Assembly: GCA_946122785.1 (NCBI GenBank)
Contig: CAMGYJ010000011.1
Coordinates: forward strand, 22,073,007 to 22,137,006
Source of the DNA: Linum tenue
Taxonomy: Eukaryota; Streptophyta; Magnoliopsida; Malpighiales; Linaceae
Direction: 5' to 3'
DNA length: 64,000 nucleotides
Shown here: positions 11,964-23,305 of the stretch, in pieces
Numbering within the stretch: the stretch's first letter is position 1
Layout of the letters: every line of letters starts with the position of its first letter
The notes under the pieces: generated by a model
Told to the model about the DNA's origin: nothing
Seen by the model: only the letters and a program-made list of their open reading frames with translations
Database searches by the model: none
Program-made: the position numbers and the translations under genes

Positions 11964-12718
11964 CTATACGTAGACGAAGACCAACAGGATCGTAACAAAG
12001 ATAGCCCTTGTATCGATCATTGTAACCCAGGAAAACGCAATGACTGTCTTAGGATCAAGTTTAGTTCGTTCCCTGCGAGGTAGTAAGACAAAACATAGAC
12101 ACCCAAAGACGCAGAGACGTTCATAGTTTGGATGAAGATCATACAATTTATAGAACGGTGATAACCCGTCCAAGACAGGAGTAACCTGGCGATTGATAAG
12201 ATGAACGACAGTATTAGCAACTTCAACCCAAAATTGCGCCGACACACTTGGGCAGAATAAAAGAGCCCGAGTAAGTTCCATAACATGGCACTTCTTCCTT
12301 TCTACTACTATGTTTTGCTGCGAAACATCGAGACACGACTGTTGAAAGAAGCTCATTCGAACTGAATTCCCCTAGGATCAGAACGAATAATCATAATAGT
12401 CTTCTGAAACTGCATCTGAATCATCCAGACAAAGTCTTGAGCATGTTCACGAAGCTCAGACTTGTTCTTCAGAAAATATATCCACGTGTAGCCACTATAG
12501 TGATAAATAAATAGGGCGAAATACAGGTACCCATTACGAGAAGGAGTCGAAGCGGGTCCCCAGAGGTCAGTATGAATAAGGTCAAACGAAGCTGAGTACA
12601 CAGTAGAACTCAAAGAAAAGGAGATCCGAGAAGGCTTTGCTTCGATACAACTTAAACAGGTGGGAGGTGAAAAGGAGCTGGTCCGAAATTTAACTAGCAA
12701 CAAATTCAGATTAAACAT
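11964..12718 (-). pseudogene. Integrase region of the outer copia
   Basis: Two overlapping-end frames (11964-12356 and 12353-12718) carry the integrase core: CLSCIEAKPSR, DLIHTDLWGPA, YSGYTWIYFLKNKSEL, then ARALLFCPSVSAQFW and INRQVTPVL. A frame break lies at about 12355. The family order gag-pre-integrase then rve domain is kept, but coding is interrupted. Confidence 0.82.
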
Positions 12719-12888
12719 CTATAGCAAACGAGCAAAATGCGGATGCCCCAAATGGCAGTGCCATAAATGCCAAACAGAATTACTTACATCATGACCCAAA
12801 TCACTACTAACAGAAAAACTAGAACCAAATGACTGAGCTAAAACACCACATCCTTCAATCGATGCACCAGCACCTGGATCACCACCCT

Positions 12889-14253
12889 TCAAGAACCTAC
12901 AAACAATTGTCCCTCGAACAGTTGCTCCTCAGAATGTAGCAAATCCAGTACATAGATACGTCCCTCTTTATGCCCCCGGCCGAGTTCCTTCCTCGTTGTC
13001 AGATCCTGAACCATACAACCACGATCATTAAACCGTATTTCACAGCCATCTTCAGCTAGCTGACCCACAGATATTAGATTCGGCACCAATCAGGGAACAT
13101 GGAGATCATTAGATAAATGAATCTTGGGTTCAGATATTGAACCGAGCCCAGTAACAGGTAGTACAACACCATTCACAACTTGTAACTGGCGACTGACAGG
13201 TTTAATAGAATTCAAAGAGCGAAGATGGCTGGTCATGTGATTGAAAGCAGCAGAGTCCCTGTAGCAAAAAGCAATGCTCATCACTTCTTGAAGAGCTTCA
13301 TGTAGTTTGGTAAGCTCGGCCTTGGAAACCCCACCTGCCGAGGAACAGGGAGCCGCCGGGGCAAGCTCCGTAGTGGCAAAGGCAGGGGTTGGAGAGGACC
13401 GACCTGACTGACGAGGGCGAGCTCAACGACCACGATGACAGTAGTCACTCAGAATGTGACCCGCCTGTTTACAGTAGTTGAACCAGTTCCTTTTCTTATA
13501 AAAAGGTTGAATATGACCTGGTTCACGACAATATGACAAATACGAGGAGCAGCTGGAGGACCCTGTCCATCTGACGAAGACTGAAATTGTGGGTGATGGG
13601 ATGTAGCAGCAAAGGCAGCAGAGGACTCAACTGAGCCCAGTGACTGCGAATCAACCTGCACCTAAGTCTTTAGGCGAGTTTCCTCCCAGTAAAGTTCAAC
13701 CAAGATAACGTCCATTTCAGTAACATTGTGATGGAGAATGGAGGCACACATAGGCTCAAATTCATGCCAAAACTTAATAAGAAATGTCATAGTACGAGAG
13801 TGAGTACGTTCCACAAGAGTCTGAGCTGGAGTGGGAGTCACAGATAATGATGTAGGCAAAAGATCACGTTCTGTCCACAAGTGCATAGCCTCTTGATCAT
13901 AAGAGCGGAAGTCCTTGTCCCCTTGAGACAAGCTGGATAGCTAGATCCAACTCAAACTTTCTAGAGGCACTAGCCTGACAGTTAGTAGTCACTAGATGTT
14001 TCCACATGTCACTGGCCCAGGCAAACCGACGTAAGCTCAAAACAGTAGGAACATCAACAGCAGCGAGAAGCCATGTAATAAACTGAACATTCTCAGCCTC
14101 CCAAATCAGCGTAAGCTTTCTCATCAGACTCTGGGGGCTGAGGCTTCTTACCAGTAAGGATGGGAAGGAGACGTTGGCCTTGAACAAACGTACAAAACTG
14201 GAACTACCAAAGAAGGAAGTTCTTGCCGTCAAAGCAAGCAAGCACATCATCAT
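12889..14253 (-). pseudogene. Gag, zinc knuckle and protease region of the outer copia
   Basis: Minus-strand frames at 13897-14253, 13662-13931 and 13449-13661 are successive pieces of copia gag (a WASDMWKHLV piece, then KFWHEFEPMCASIL), followed by a broken CCHC region near 13440-13500. Frames 13090-13284 and 12889-13089 hold the protease and pre-integrase (DSAAFNHMTSHLRSL, MVPNLISVGQLAEDG). At least four frame breaks are needed to link them. Confidence 0.75.
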
Positions 14254-14689
14254 GTGTCATAGGATTAATGACAACAAAACCAGCAAGGAACACAACCGAG
14301 ACAAAGGACAATGGCAACCAAACGATAATGCCACAACCACGACAAGCACCCAGCACAACCGAACGAAATAACAGAGACTAACCTGATCACCACGCAATTA
14401 GGAGCAGCAGAGACGGGAAAATATAAAACCCGCTAGAAAAAAAAAGAGTTGATCAAGTGAAAGGAAAAGGAACCAGTGGAGACCAAAACCCAAGAGAAGT
14501 TGAAGCAGAACCCTAGATGCAACAAATACCCAAGGAAGCAGCCGAGAAAGAATGCCAATAGCAGCTGAGAATTCAACCAAATAGCAGTCGAGGAATCAAG
14601 GGATTAATACCACAAAAGTAGCCGAAACATTCAATAGCAGCGAAGTCCAAATAGAAGCCAAAAATCTTAGACAAGAGGCTCTGATACCA

Positions 14690-14947
14690 TGGTAAGAAAA
14701 AATAAATAACAAACTAAGAGCACTGGATTTTACATGATTTTCCTTAGTATCAGGACTAGTCCACGAGAGAGGTAGCACTCTCTAGAGCCAATCTTATTTA
14801 GCTTTGTATACTTGGTACATAGGGATCATATATATATAGCTAGGGTACAGAACAAATGTAACCCTAATCCGACTTAGCTTAGGAACTTACATAAGAATGG
14901 AAGATTACAATAAGATACCCAAACTAAGTAAACTCATATTTTCAACA
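14690..14947 (-). repeat. 5' LTR of the outer copia
   Basis: 258 bp from TGGTAAG to TTCAACA on the plus strand, flanked by the complement of the tRNA-Met primer site (14678-14689) and by the GCAAC duplication (14948-14952). Confidence 0.9.
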
Positions 14948-14952
14948 GCAAC

Positions 14953-15477
14953 AATATTTCATTATCGTTGGCCCTTGTTCTTGAAGAAAACAATTCCCCG
15001 ATTAGTCGTTACTTCCTGTTGTTATAGTGCTTCTCCTCCTCGTTGATGCTTCTTCAAAAATATTTACAAGTGTTCCATGTCCATTCTTTTAGATGTTTGG
15101 GGAATTTGGGTACAAGATTGGTTGTGATAGTTGAATTTTGGGATTGGCCAGTTTTGAATTTTTGGTCGATCTTAATCATTTAATAGATTGCCTTGCCACG
15201 AAAAAAAATGTGAAGCTATGGAAAAAAGGCACATATATGTACTTGTGAAAAAGGGATAATAATCTATTTTGACATAAACTTTGACATAAAAGCTTAAAAT
15301 ATGAATTGATCGTAAATGTTGATAGTGAAACATTTTTTCTTTTTATGACTCAAGATTCAGTGTTGACCAGTCTAGAAAATGGATTCCATGTCATTTATTT
15401 ATAATAAAATAAAAAATAACTAAAAATATGGCTTCCGCACATCCTAATAAAATCCTACCCAATTTCGAAAAATATTT
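14953..15477. other. Non-coding, AT-rich flank
   Basis: No open frame, repeat pair or RNA gene is recognisable between the outer copia and the LRR-like relic. Confidence 0.4.
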
Positions 15478-15489
15478 CATTGCATTCCC

Positions 15490-15621
15490 TCAGCGACGGC
15501 CACAATTTTCCTTCCGACCAAATCCCTACTGCCTTCCGAAATCTCACCTTTCTCAAACTCTCGTATAACCCCTACTCAGGCTAGCTCTCACCGACTTCGT
15601 TCCAATTACAAAGTCGCCAAG
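15490..15621 (+). pseudogene. Leucine-rich-repeat receptor-kinase-like relic, left part
   Basis: One plus-strand frame reads FRNLTFLKLSYNPYSG followed by a stop and LSPTSFQ, like the N-terminal LRRs of HAESA-type receptor kinases. It ends exactly at the Athila insertion site (ATATC duplication) and a second LRR-like piece resumes at 23239. The match is short and from memory of the LRR consensus, so it is tentative. Confidence 0.4.
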
Positions 15622-15626
15622 ATATC

Positions 15627-17089
15627 TGACACGCTAAAACACAACACCAAACTGCGACCAAGTGTAATCGCAGTCTAGAAATGCAGTAACAGGCAAGTTC
15701 TAATGTCAACCAGGGGTCTAGATCTACTGCCTACTCCGTGAATATCTATTATCTAGCCAACTAAGTCAAGTGATTGATGTTTTAACTAAAAGCAGCAAGA
15801 AAACAGGAATTGGTTCGGTTTTCTGAAGCAAAGGAAGAGTCACTCGGGAATGAATCCCCCTAGCTCCTTAGTTAGGTTCCAGTTGTAATTGCTTTTGGTT
15901 GCTTTACTGCTGATTATACTGCAGAAGATCCGACAGTAGCTTGGAATTTCTTAAGCTGACCAAGCCCTCTCAGTCCAACTACCCGACAGACGAGTAGTCT
16001 TCACCAGGATAGAAAGCCGAGGCTATGAAGACAGAACTCCACTACTGGAATTAGATTCCAGTACAAAGCAGTGATCGACTAACTCTCGTATAATCGATTC
16101 ACTAATACCAATTGAAGAAGCTCTAACAACCTAATCAGATTCTATCTATCTCAGGTTGTAGCAAAAATCAATAAAAGGTGATCAGACTTCAATTGACTCA
16201 TTCAAAACACTTAAATCGATTATAATCAAGCAATATCACAATCCAAACGCAATTACAATCAAGATTCCTAACACATGGAACTAGGGTTCTTCATACCCAA
16301 GTGAGAGAGAGTTCTACTCAATAAAGAGAGAGAGGAAAACAGAATACAAAGCAGTCATACTCATAAGTCATAACAATGGGAAGAATCTGCTCTGGGATGT
16401 CAATCTTCACTCCTGGGGATGCAATCTGGGCTTCAGTGATGAGAAATCCACTCCAAATAGCTCCTAGGGTTTGTTCTTCGCACTTTCTCTCTCTAAGACT
16501 CTGTTTTTGCTCCAAAAAGTCGACTCCCTCTCCTTTGGCTCGAATCTGCCTCAAAACCCCGATTCTGGGCGAATTACGGGCTGAATTACGCTCGTAATTC
16601 TTCCATGCCCGTATTTTGCCCAAAACACGCGTTTTGGTTAAGTTTCAGCGCACCCAAAGCTCCTCTCGGCAGTGAAAATACGGGCATGGGAGGGGCAAAT
16701 ACGGTCGTAATTATCCTGCCCGAAATTCTTCCTCCTCTCCTGTTTAATGCTTCGTTTCTCCCGCGTCCGGACTCTGAATCAGTCGCCGTTTGAACCCAGG
16801 CGCTCGTAGTCTCGTCCTCTTTCTTTTCATAACAAACTTTCATGATAATTTGTCCATAATATGAGGTAGAAATCCATTATTCCTCAGGTCATGCTCGTGT
16901 TTCTTCTCCCGAATTGCCAAATGTGCTCCGATTGACTTGAAACTTGTGCCTATGCTTCAATTTGCATGCTAGGACCTGAAATGTGACAAAGGAACAAAAC
17001 CTAGCGTAAAATAGTCCAAGAAAGCAAAAAACTCAAGCCAAAATTATCAAGAAACAAGGGTGCAAACATGTGCAAATACGACATTATCA
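15627..17089 (-). repeat. 3' LTR of the Athila-type element
   Basis: 1463 bp, TG...CA. Followed at 17090 by AATTCCCCCACACTTA, the complement of a polypurine tract, which fixes the orientation. Confidence 0.92.
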
Positions 17090-18873
17090 AATTCCCCCAC
17101 ACTTACCCGTTTGCTTGTCCCAAGCAAACCAAGTCAAATACAAGGAAAGCTCAACACATTTCAATCATGCAACTCTTGGGCGCATATCATATCGGCACAA
17201 AACACGGGAATCATACTAGCTTTTAGACATCAACAACAACTTCAACCGCAACCTGGACAACCACCACAGAGGACATTGAGTGCAGCAAAATCGAGTAAAG
17301 GAGGAGTCTCCCTTTTGTTCACCAACCAACATAGACTTGACTCAACCACTTACTCAAGACAGTCACCTCATGCACAAAACTCAAGACATCAGAATTGAGA
17401 CCGAGCAATCTAGGTCCTCATCGGGGTAAAGAGTATAGATAATATGAGAAAATGAATCGCTCACTCTCGACCAGTGGGGTCAAGACAATTTGATGCGAAA
17501 AAAATGTGCATGCTTATTCTCTCAATCCCTAACATCTCTTCACCAATGACGGCAGCCTCTAAATGCTAGAGTTCACATATGAGGTGTCACCACTAACTAA
17601 TCCGGAGGTCTTAGACACAGGTTCAGATGACTAGGTAGGGTCTTGGACATGGGGAAAAGGCCTTTTAGGTGGTGGAAATATTCGTAGCACAAGGTTCCAC
17701 AGTTCCAAATCCAACACAATCACAACCAATCAAACCAGTATTTCCTTTCTGCCATTCTGCATTACTCAAATTCTCTAGAGCACAAGAGAGAAGGAGGTCA
17801 TATAAATGTTAGCATTTCCAAGCCAGACTGCTAAGAAACACTACTTAATGGACTCTATTCAGTTTTTTGGTAGTGGCTCTCTTTTGCTTTCATTTTTTTT
17901 CATTTCTTAAGAGAACCACCACCTCTGCACATTTTTCAAACACATGCCCAATTTTTAAGCACTACCTCCAACCCTCACATTATATTTAGCAGAAACAGCA
18001 GAGAACATGAAAAAACCACTCCGTGGAACCTTCTAAGAGATGCAAAAGGGTGATTTTCCATTGTAGACCGAAAGAAAGGATAACACACGACTCAAAGGGC
18101 TGACTAGGGGATATGACACATCAGGACAGTCAATTTGGTCGTGGGCTAATCCTATGCCTCCATCATCTTAGCTAGTGACAACGTGAATGCTACACATCAT
18201 GGAAGAGGGATCTATCACACAAGAAAGAAACGAGCAGGCTCAAATCTCACATGGCTACCTATATGCTCTATCTCTCGTTCTGATTCCCTGAACTAGATGC
18301 ATAAACGAATGTAAAGAACAAGTGATCAATCCAAGTCACAGTTGGTAAGCAAACAGTTGAAAAACTGAACCCCTACACAACTCTACTGCACGTCTGAGTC
18401 ATCATTATAGGTTGTCCTAGTTACAATCAAGTTGTCATGCAATAATTCGAAAGCCATTCGATTCACCAATCAAATCACAGTGCCAATATGAGCATGCAAA
18501 CAACAGTACTTGGAGCCCTCAAATCTCGAGATTTGGACAGTGGACTAGGCTCCATGCACACAAACTCATCTAGCAGTCAACAACAGGTAAACACCCCCCC
18601 CCCCCCCACACACACACTTAAGCATGACAATTCCCTCAATGGAGCAGAGGGAAAGACAAGGGGAACCGATGTTACCGAGAATACGGAATGTCGGGGGACT
18701 GGAAATGGACAGTCAGTGGGGCTAGCATCAGCTAAACACACTGGGTGATAGAAACCATAGTTCCAAGTGGACAAACCGAAAAAACAAACGAAAGAAAAAC
18801 AAACCTTGGTGGGGTTGCCTCCCCACAAGCGCTTCTTTCCCGTCGTTTAGCTGGACGCCAGTAGGGTGGATGC
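17090..18873. other. Non-coding 3' internal region of the Athila-type element
   Basis: No convincing frame lies downstream of the gag-protease ORF. A run of C of about 14 nt adjoins a CA repeat near 18594-18616. The region occupies the place of the env-like or spacer region in Athila elements. Confidence 0.55.
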
Positions 18874-20853
18874 TCAGAGAGGTGAAGGAACAGGTGCCTC
18901 CAAGAGCGGATCCACATCGCTCTTGAGGTACAGCTTCAGATGGTGGCCATGCATACAAAGAGTGTGACCAATAGCACTCGTCAACTCAACGTGGCCATCC
19001 GACAGGATGCAAGTGAGTGAATACTCAGATGGCCAAGGCGGTCGAGGCCCAGGAGGCGGGACCAGCTCATAGTGGTCTCTGACTTTCTTGTGAGCATGCT
19101 TAGCTACCTGCAGTTTTGGCCGCCACTCCTCCTTGATCTTTTCTTTTGGGAACGGAGTGGACAGGAGTGGCGGCACAAATATGGGGTGGGGATCCTGCAA
19201 AATGGGAAGCACGGAAGGATACACGACAGACTCGTGCTCCTGGTGAGAAACAGCATGCAAAGGCGAAGAAGCATGGAGAGTATTAGCAATGGAAAATGTT
19301 ATTCGCTCCTCGCCATCCCTCAAGACTAAGGTCCCATCATGTACATCTATGAGAGCCTTGGCGGTGGCCAGGAAAGGCCTTCCCAGTATAAGGGTCACTT
19401 CTGTGTCCTCATTGATGTCCAAGACAACAAAATTCACAGGATAAAAGAATTGGCCAACCTTAACCAGAAGGTCTTCCACTATGCCCCTAGGGTGAACTAT
19501 AGATCGGTCAGCTAATTGAAGACTCATCCTAGTTGCACGGGGTTCACCTAGGCCTAGTTTCTTGAACAATTTATATGGCATGACACTGATACTAGCACCT
19601 AGATCCGCCAAGGACCTCTCTACATGCAATTTACCGATAGAGCACGTGATAGTAAAACTACCTGGGTCCTTATGCTTTTGCGGAAGCTTGTTCTGCAGAA
19701 TGGCCGAGTACTCCTCGCTAAGCTCCACAGTGGCCAGCTCACTCAGCTTCTGCTTCTTTGAGAGAAGATCCTTCAGGAACTTCGCATACTTGGGCATTTG
19801 AGATAGTGCCTCCAGAAAGGGCACTTGTACATTCAGCTTCCTAAGCATGGATATGAAGTTCCCGAACTCTGCCTCTAGCATGTCTTTGTGCAACCGAGTA
19901 GGGAAAGGGAGTTGAGGGATATACTCCTTCACTACTGGTTGCGGCTTAGGCGCATTCACCTCAACCTCCTTCTTTGCTTTTTCTTCAAAAACTGGAGATG
20001 TCGAGGCAGGTCCACCTCCCGCTTGTCTGGCCAGGACAGGTGGGTCTGCAGTCACTTTGCCGCTCCTTGTTGTGATAGCATTACAGTGGGCATTCGGGTC
20101 CTTCGGATTAGGAATGGTATGACCTGGCAAGGTACCTGGAGCCCTCTGCGCCACTGCTTGAGCCACACTCCCCAGCAGGGTTTGGATATCCTGCAAGACA
20201 GCCTGTGTGTTCCTCTGCCCAGCTTCAAGAGCCAGGAATTTACCCGAGGCCTTTTCCATGAACTGCTCGATAGTATTGAATTTCAAAGCACTGGAACTGG
20301 CAAGAGAACCCACCAAGTCTCGCAATTCAGCCATCGGATCATTCTGCACTAGGGTTGCAGGGGCTGCACCTGGCTGCTGGAAAGGTCGCAGTTGTGGTTG
20401 AGCAGCATGCCCCTGCATGGGGTGGTAGAGAGACTGCTGTTGCTGCTGGAATTGCCCCTGTCTGGGCTGATATGGCGGCCTCTGGAAGCCCGGCGGTCCT
20501 TGGGAGGCTGGTGGTCTAGGATTGGCCCCAGCCCAGGAAAAGTTGGGATGCTGGCGCCACCCCTCGTTGTACGTGTTACTGTAGGGGTCATTGTGCCTAG
20601 CATTATTGATGAAGTTTACCTGCTCCTGGGGTGTGGTCAACTCCCTCATCGCCTGACAGTCCTCCACGGTGTGATGGGAGCTCTCACACCACTGGCAGTG
20701 CATCGCCTGCTGCTGTCCGGTACCTGAAATCATCACAGATCGATCGATGGCTGAAACAAGCTTCGATACCACCTGCACCAAATCAGATGACTGGTGGCTA
20801 CAGCATGCACACCCCGCCCTGGTGCTCTTCTCGATCTCTTGGCAGTTCCCCAA
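18874..20853 (-). CDS. Athila gag C-terminal part, aspartic protease and fused integrase C-terminal-like tail
   Basis: A 659-codon open frame; its first codon here is TTG, so it is the continuation of the gag frame rather than a true start. Near residues 45-70 is a zinc knuckle (CQWCESSHHTVEDC), followed by a Pro/Gln-rich stretch. The retropepsin-like domain lies at about residues 380-510, with the active site LADLGASISVMP and the ILGRPFLATA block. The tail contains RDHYELVPPPG, DGHVELTSAIG and HGHHLKLYLK, resembling the end of Athila pol (integrase C-terminus). Reverse transcriptase, RNase H and the integrase core that should lie between are absent, yet the frame is open. I infer an in-frame internal deletion. 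Confidence 0.8.
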   Translation of the reverse strand: MGNCQEIEKSTRAGCACCSHQSSDLVQVVSKLVSAIDRSVMISGTGQQQAMHCQWCESSHHTVEDCQAMRELTTPQEQVNFINNARHNDPYSNTYNEGWRQHPNFSWAGANPRPPASQGPPGFQRPPYQPRQGQFQQQQQSLYHPMQGHAAQPQLRPFQQPGAAPATLVQNDPMAELRDLVGSLASSSALKFNTIEQFMEKASGKFLALEAGQRNTQAVLQDIQTLLGSVAQAVAQRAPGTLPGHTIPNPKDPNAHCNAITTRSGKVTADPPVLARQAGGGPASTSPVFEEKAKKEVEVNAPKPQPVVKEYIPQLPFPTRLHKDMLEAEFGNFISMLRKLNVQVPFLEALSQMPKYAKFLKDLLSKKQKLSELATVELSEEYSAILQNKLPQKHKDPGSFTITCSIGKLHVERSLADLGASISVMPYKLFKKLGLGEPRATRMSLQLADRSIVHPRGIVEDLLVKVGQFFYPVNFVVLDINEDTEVTLILGRPFLATAKALIDVHDGTLVLRDGEERITFSIANTLHASSPLHAVSHQEHESVVYPSVLPILQDPHPIFVPPLLSTPFPKEKIKEEWRPKLQVAKHAHKKVRDHYELVPPPGPRPPWPSEYSLTCILSDGHVELTSAIGHTLCMHGHHLKLYLKSDVDPLLEAPVPSPL

Positions 20854-21614
20854 TCATAGCCCTGCTTTGCCATCTCTTCAAAAAGTTGATTCAGCTGTGG
20901 CGAGGTCTTGTAAGCATATTCCCGCCACAAACCGAATCAATCAGCTGCTTATCTTCCGGGAAGAGGGCATGGTAGAAGGTGCCCACCTTGAAGGCGTCGG
21001 TAAAACCATGGTTTGGACACTTGAGGAAAAGACTGGTGTATATCTCCCAAGCATCTCGGATGGTCTCATCTTCATCCTGAACAAAGTGAGTAATCTGCTT
21101 CTGCAGGTTCGCTGTCTTGGACGGGGATGGTCGATCCAGGGGGCCTGATGTCCAGCCACTCGTTTGCCTGGCCCTCCAAAGTGAATGGGAAGTACCTCAG
21201 CTGGATGGCATCGGTTGGGACCCCATTTATCTTGATTCCATCGATGAGCTCGTGGAATCGCCTCAGATGTGATCGGGGGCACTCCCCCTCCTTGCCACAG
21301 AACACCACCGAATCGCGCAACATCGTGATGACCGAGGTGCTCACCTCAAAGTTGTTCGCTGGCACATGAGGGTGCTGAATGGGTGACCTCATGTCCGCGG
21401 CTCTGGCGGTCCAGTAGTATCCCATGGTTTGCTCCTCAGGAATGACCGCATCATTGTTCTGTGGGTCATCCATCTCTTCTTCGTTGGCGATTTGCAGCTG
21501 TGCTAGCGCCTCTTCCACAGCCAGTCGCACCATTAGAGCCCGCTTGAAGTTCCTACAGGTCCGTTCAAGCTCCTGGTCTGATGGTAGTAATTCTCCCGAC
21601 TGGCTACGGGTCAT
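20854..21614 (-). pseudogene. Athila gag N-terminal part, frameshifted
   Basis: The frame from 21614 begins MTRSQSGELLPSDQELER and carries the gag core (SVITMLRDSVVFCGKEGE, HLRRFHELIDGIKINGV, ANEWLD) to about 21110. A different frame then continues with FVQDEDETIRDAWEIYTSL, and another with LLFEEMAKQGYDWG-like sequence near 20880. At least two frameshifts separate this part from the downstream 659-codon frame. The start lies about 120 bp from the primer site, as expected. Confidence 0.75.
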
Positions 21615-21758
21615 GCACTACCTACACACAAACAGCAAAAGCAACCCGTGAAGGCACACAGGTGGAAGAGAGAAAATGCAGTAAAGAAAAAGCTAGAGTA
21701 ACAAACTTTCACGTTTCCCCAATAACCAAGAGGTTCCCCGGCAACGGCGCCAAAAACT

Positions 21759-23238
21759 TGACACGCTAAAACACAACACCAAACTGCGACCAAGTGTAAT
21801 CGCAGACTGGAAATGCAGTAACAGGCAAGTTCTAATGTCAACCCGGGGTCTAGATCTACTGCCTACTCCGTGAATATCTATTATCTAGCCAACTAAGTAG
21901 AGTGATTGTTGTTTTAACTAAAAGCAGTAAGAAAACAGGAATTGGTTCAGTTTTCTGAAGCAAAGACAGAGTCACTCGGGAATGAATCCCCCTAGCTCCT
22001 TAGTTAGGTTCCAGTTGTAATTGCTTTTGGTTGCTTTACTGCTGATTATACTACGAAAGATCCGACAGTAGCTTGGAATCTCTTAAGCTGACCAAGCCCT
22101 CTCAGTCCAACTACCCGGCAGACGACTTGTCTTCACCAGGATAGAAAGTCGAGTCTATGAACACAGAACTCCACTAGTGGAATTAGATTCTAGTACAAAG
22201 TAGTGAATCGACTAACTCTCGTATAATCGATTCACTACTACCAATTGAAGAAGCTCTAACAACCTAATCAGATTCTATCTATCTCAGGTTGCAGCAGAAA
22301 TCAATAAAAGTTATCAGACTTCAATTGACTCATTCAAAACACTTCAATCGATTACAATCAAGCAATATCACAATCCAAACGCAATTACAATCAAGATTCC
22401 TAAGACATGGAACTAGGGTTCTTCACATGCAAGTGAGAGAGAGTTCTACTCCATAGAGAGAGATAGAAGAAAACAAAATACAAAGCAGTCATACTCATAA
22501 CAATGGGAAGAATCTGCTCTGGGATGTCAATCTTCACTCCTGGGATGCAATCTGGGCTTCAATGATGAGAAATCCACTCCAAATAGCTCCTAGGGTTTGT
22601 TCTTCGCACTTTCTCTCTCTAAGACTCTGTTTTTGCTCCAAAAAGTCGACTCCCTCTCCTTTGGCTCGAATCTGCCTCAAAAACCCGCTTCTGGGCGAAT
22701 TACCGGCTGAATTACGCTCGTAATTCTTCCATGCCCGTATTTTGCCCAAAACACGCGTTTTGGTTAAGTTTCAGTGCACCCAAAGCTCCTCTCGGCAGTG
22801 AAAATACGGGCATGGGAGGGGCAAATACGGTCGTAATTCTCCTGCCCGTAATTCTTCCTCCGCTCCTGTTTAATGCTTCGTTTCTCAATCGTCCGGACTC
22901 CGAATCAGTCGTCGTTTGAACCTAGACGCTTGTAGTCTCGTCCTCTTTCTTTTCATAACAAACTTCCATGATAATTTGTCCATAATATAAGGTAGAAATC
23001 CATTATTCCTCAGGTCATGCTCGTGTTTCTTCTCCCGAATTGCCAAATGTGCTCCGATTGACTTGAAACTTGTGCCTATGCTTCAATTTACATGCTAGGA
23101 CCTGAAATATGACAAAGGAGCACAACCTAGCGTAAAATAGTCCAATAAAGCAAAATACTCAAGCCAAAATTATCAAGAAAAGGAGCACAACCTGAAATAT
23201 GACAAAGGGTGCAAACATGTGCAAATACGACGTTATCA
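21759..23238 (-). repeat. 5' LTR of the Athila-type element
   Basis: 1480 bp, partner of 15627-17089. It contains a short internal duplication near its right end (23160-23215, repeating CACAACCT and GACAAAGG words) that its partner lacks, which explains most of the length difference. Confidence 0.92.
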
Positions 23239-23305
23239 ATATCTCACGTACTAGACCATAACCAGCTCTCCAGGGAGCTCCCCCAACAACTGGATCGACA
23301 AAATT
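23239..23305 (+). pseudogene. LRR receptor-kinase-like relic, right part
   Basis: Directly after the Athila target duplication, a plus-strand frame reads LDHNQLSRELPQQLDRQN, close to the LxxNxLSGELPxxL repeat. Together with 15490-15621 it suggests that Athila inserted into an already decayed LRR receptor-kinase copy. The evidence is only about 20 residues on this side. Confidence 0.4.

Larger units (their letters stand above)
5628..14947 (-). mobile_element. Outer Ty1/copia retrotransposon, decayed, split by a second copia element
   Basis: The LTRs are 5628-5679 plus 11168-11407 (left, interrupted) and 14690-14947 (right, 258 bp). The target-site duplication is GCAAC at 5623-5627 and 14948-14952. 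On the minus strand the primer-binding site TGGTATCAGAGC (14678-14689 on the plus strand) follows the 5' LTR directly, and a purine tract (TTTGAGGGAGGG) precedes the 3' LTR at 11408. Internal order on the minus strand is gag, zinc knuckle, protease/pre-integrase, integrase, then RNase H. The reverse transcriptase between integrase (ends about 11964) and RNase H (starts about 11674) is missing. All frames are broken, so this copy is not autonomous. Confidence 0.9.
15627..23238 (-). mobile_element. Athila-type Ty3/gypsy retrotransposon with gag and protease only
   Basis: LTRs are 15627-17089 (1463 bp) and 21759-23238 (1480 bp), TGACACGC to TTATCA on the plus strand, very similar to each other. 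The target-site duplication is ATATC (15622-15626 and 23239-23243). The primer-binding site TGGCGCCGTTGCCGGGGA (complement at 21735-21752) is the form typical of Athila-like elements. The 4.7-kb interior encodes gag and aspartic protease on the minus strand, but no reverse transcriptase, RNase H or integrase core. It is therefore non-autonomous. High LTR similarity implies a fairly young insertion. Confidence 0.92.

Noticed and set aside
18488..18748. Plus-strand open frame as a gene
   Set aside because: It is in the non-coding part of the Athila element, antisense to its transcription, with low-complexity codons around the C run.
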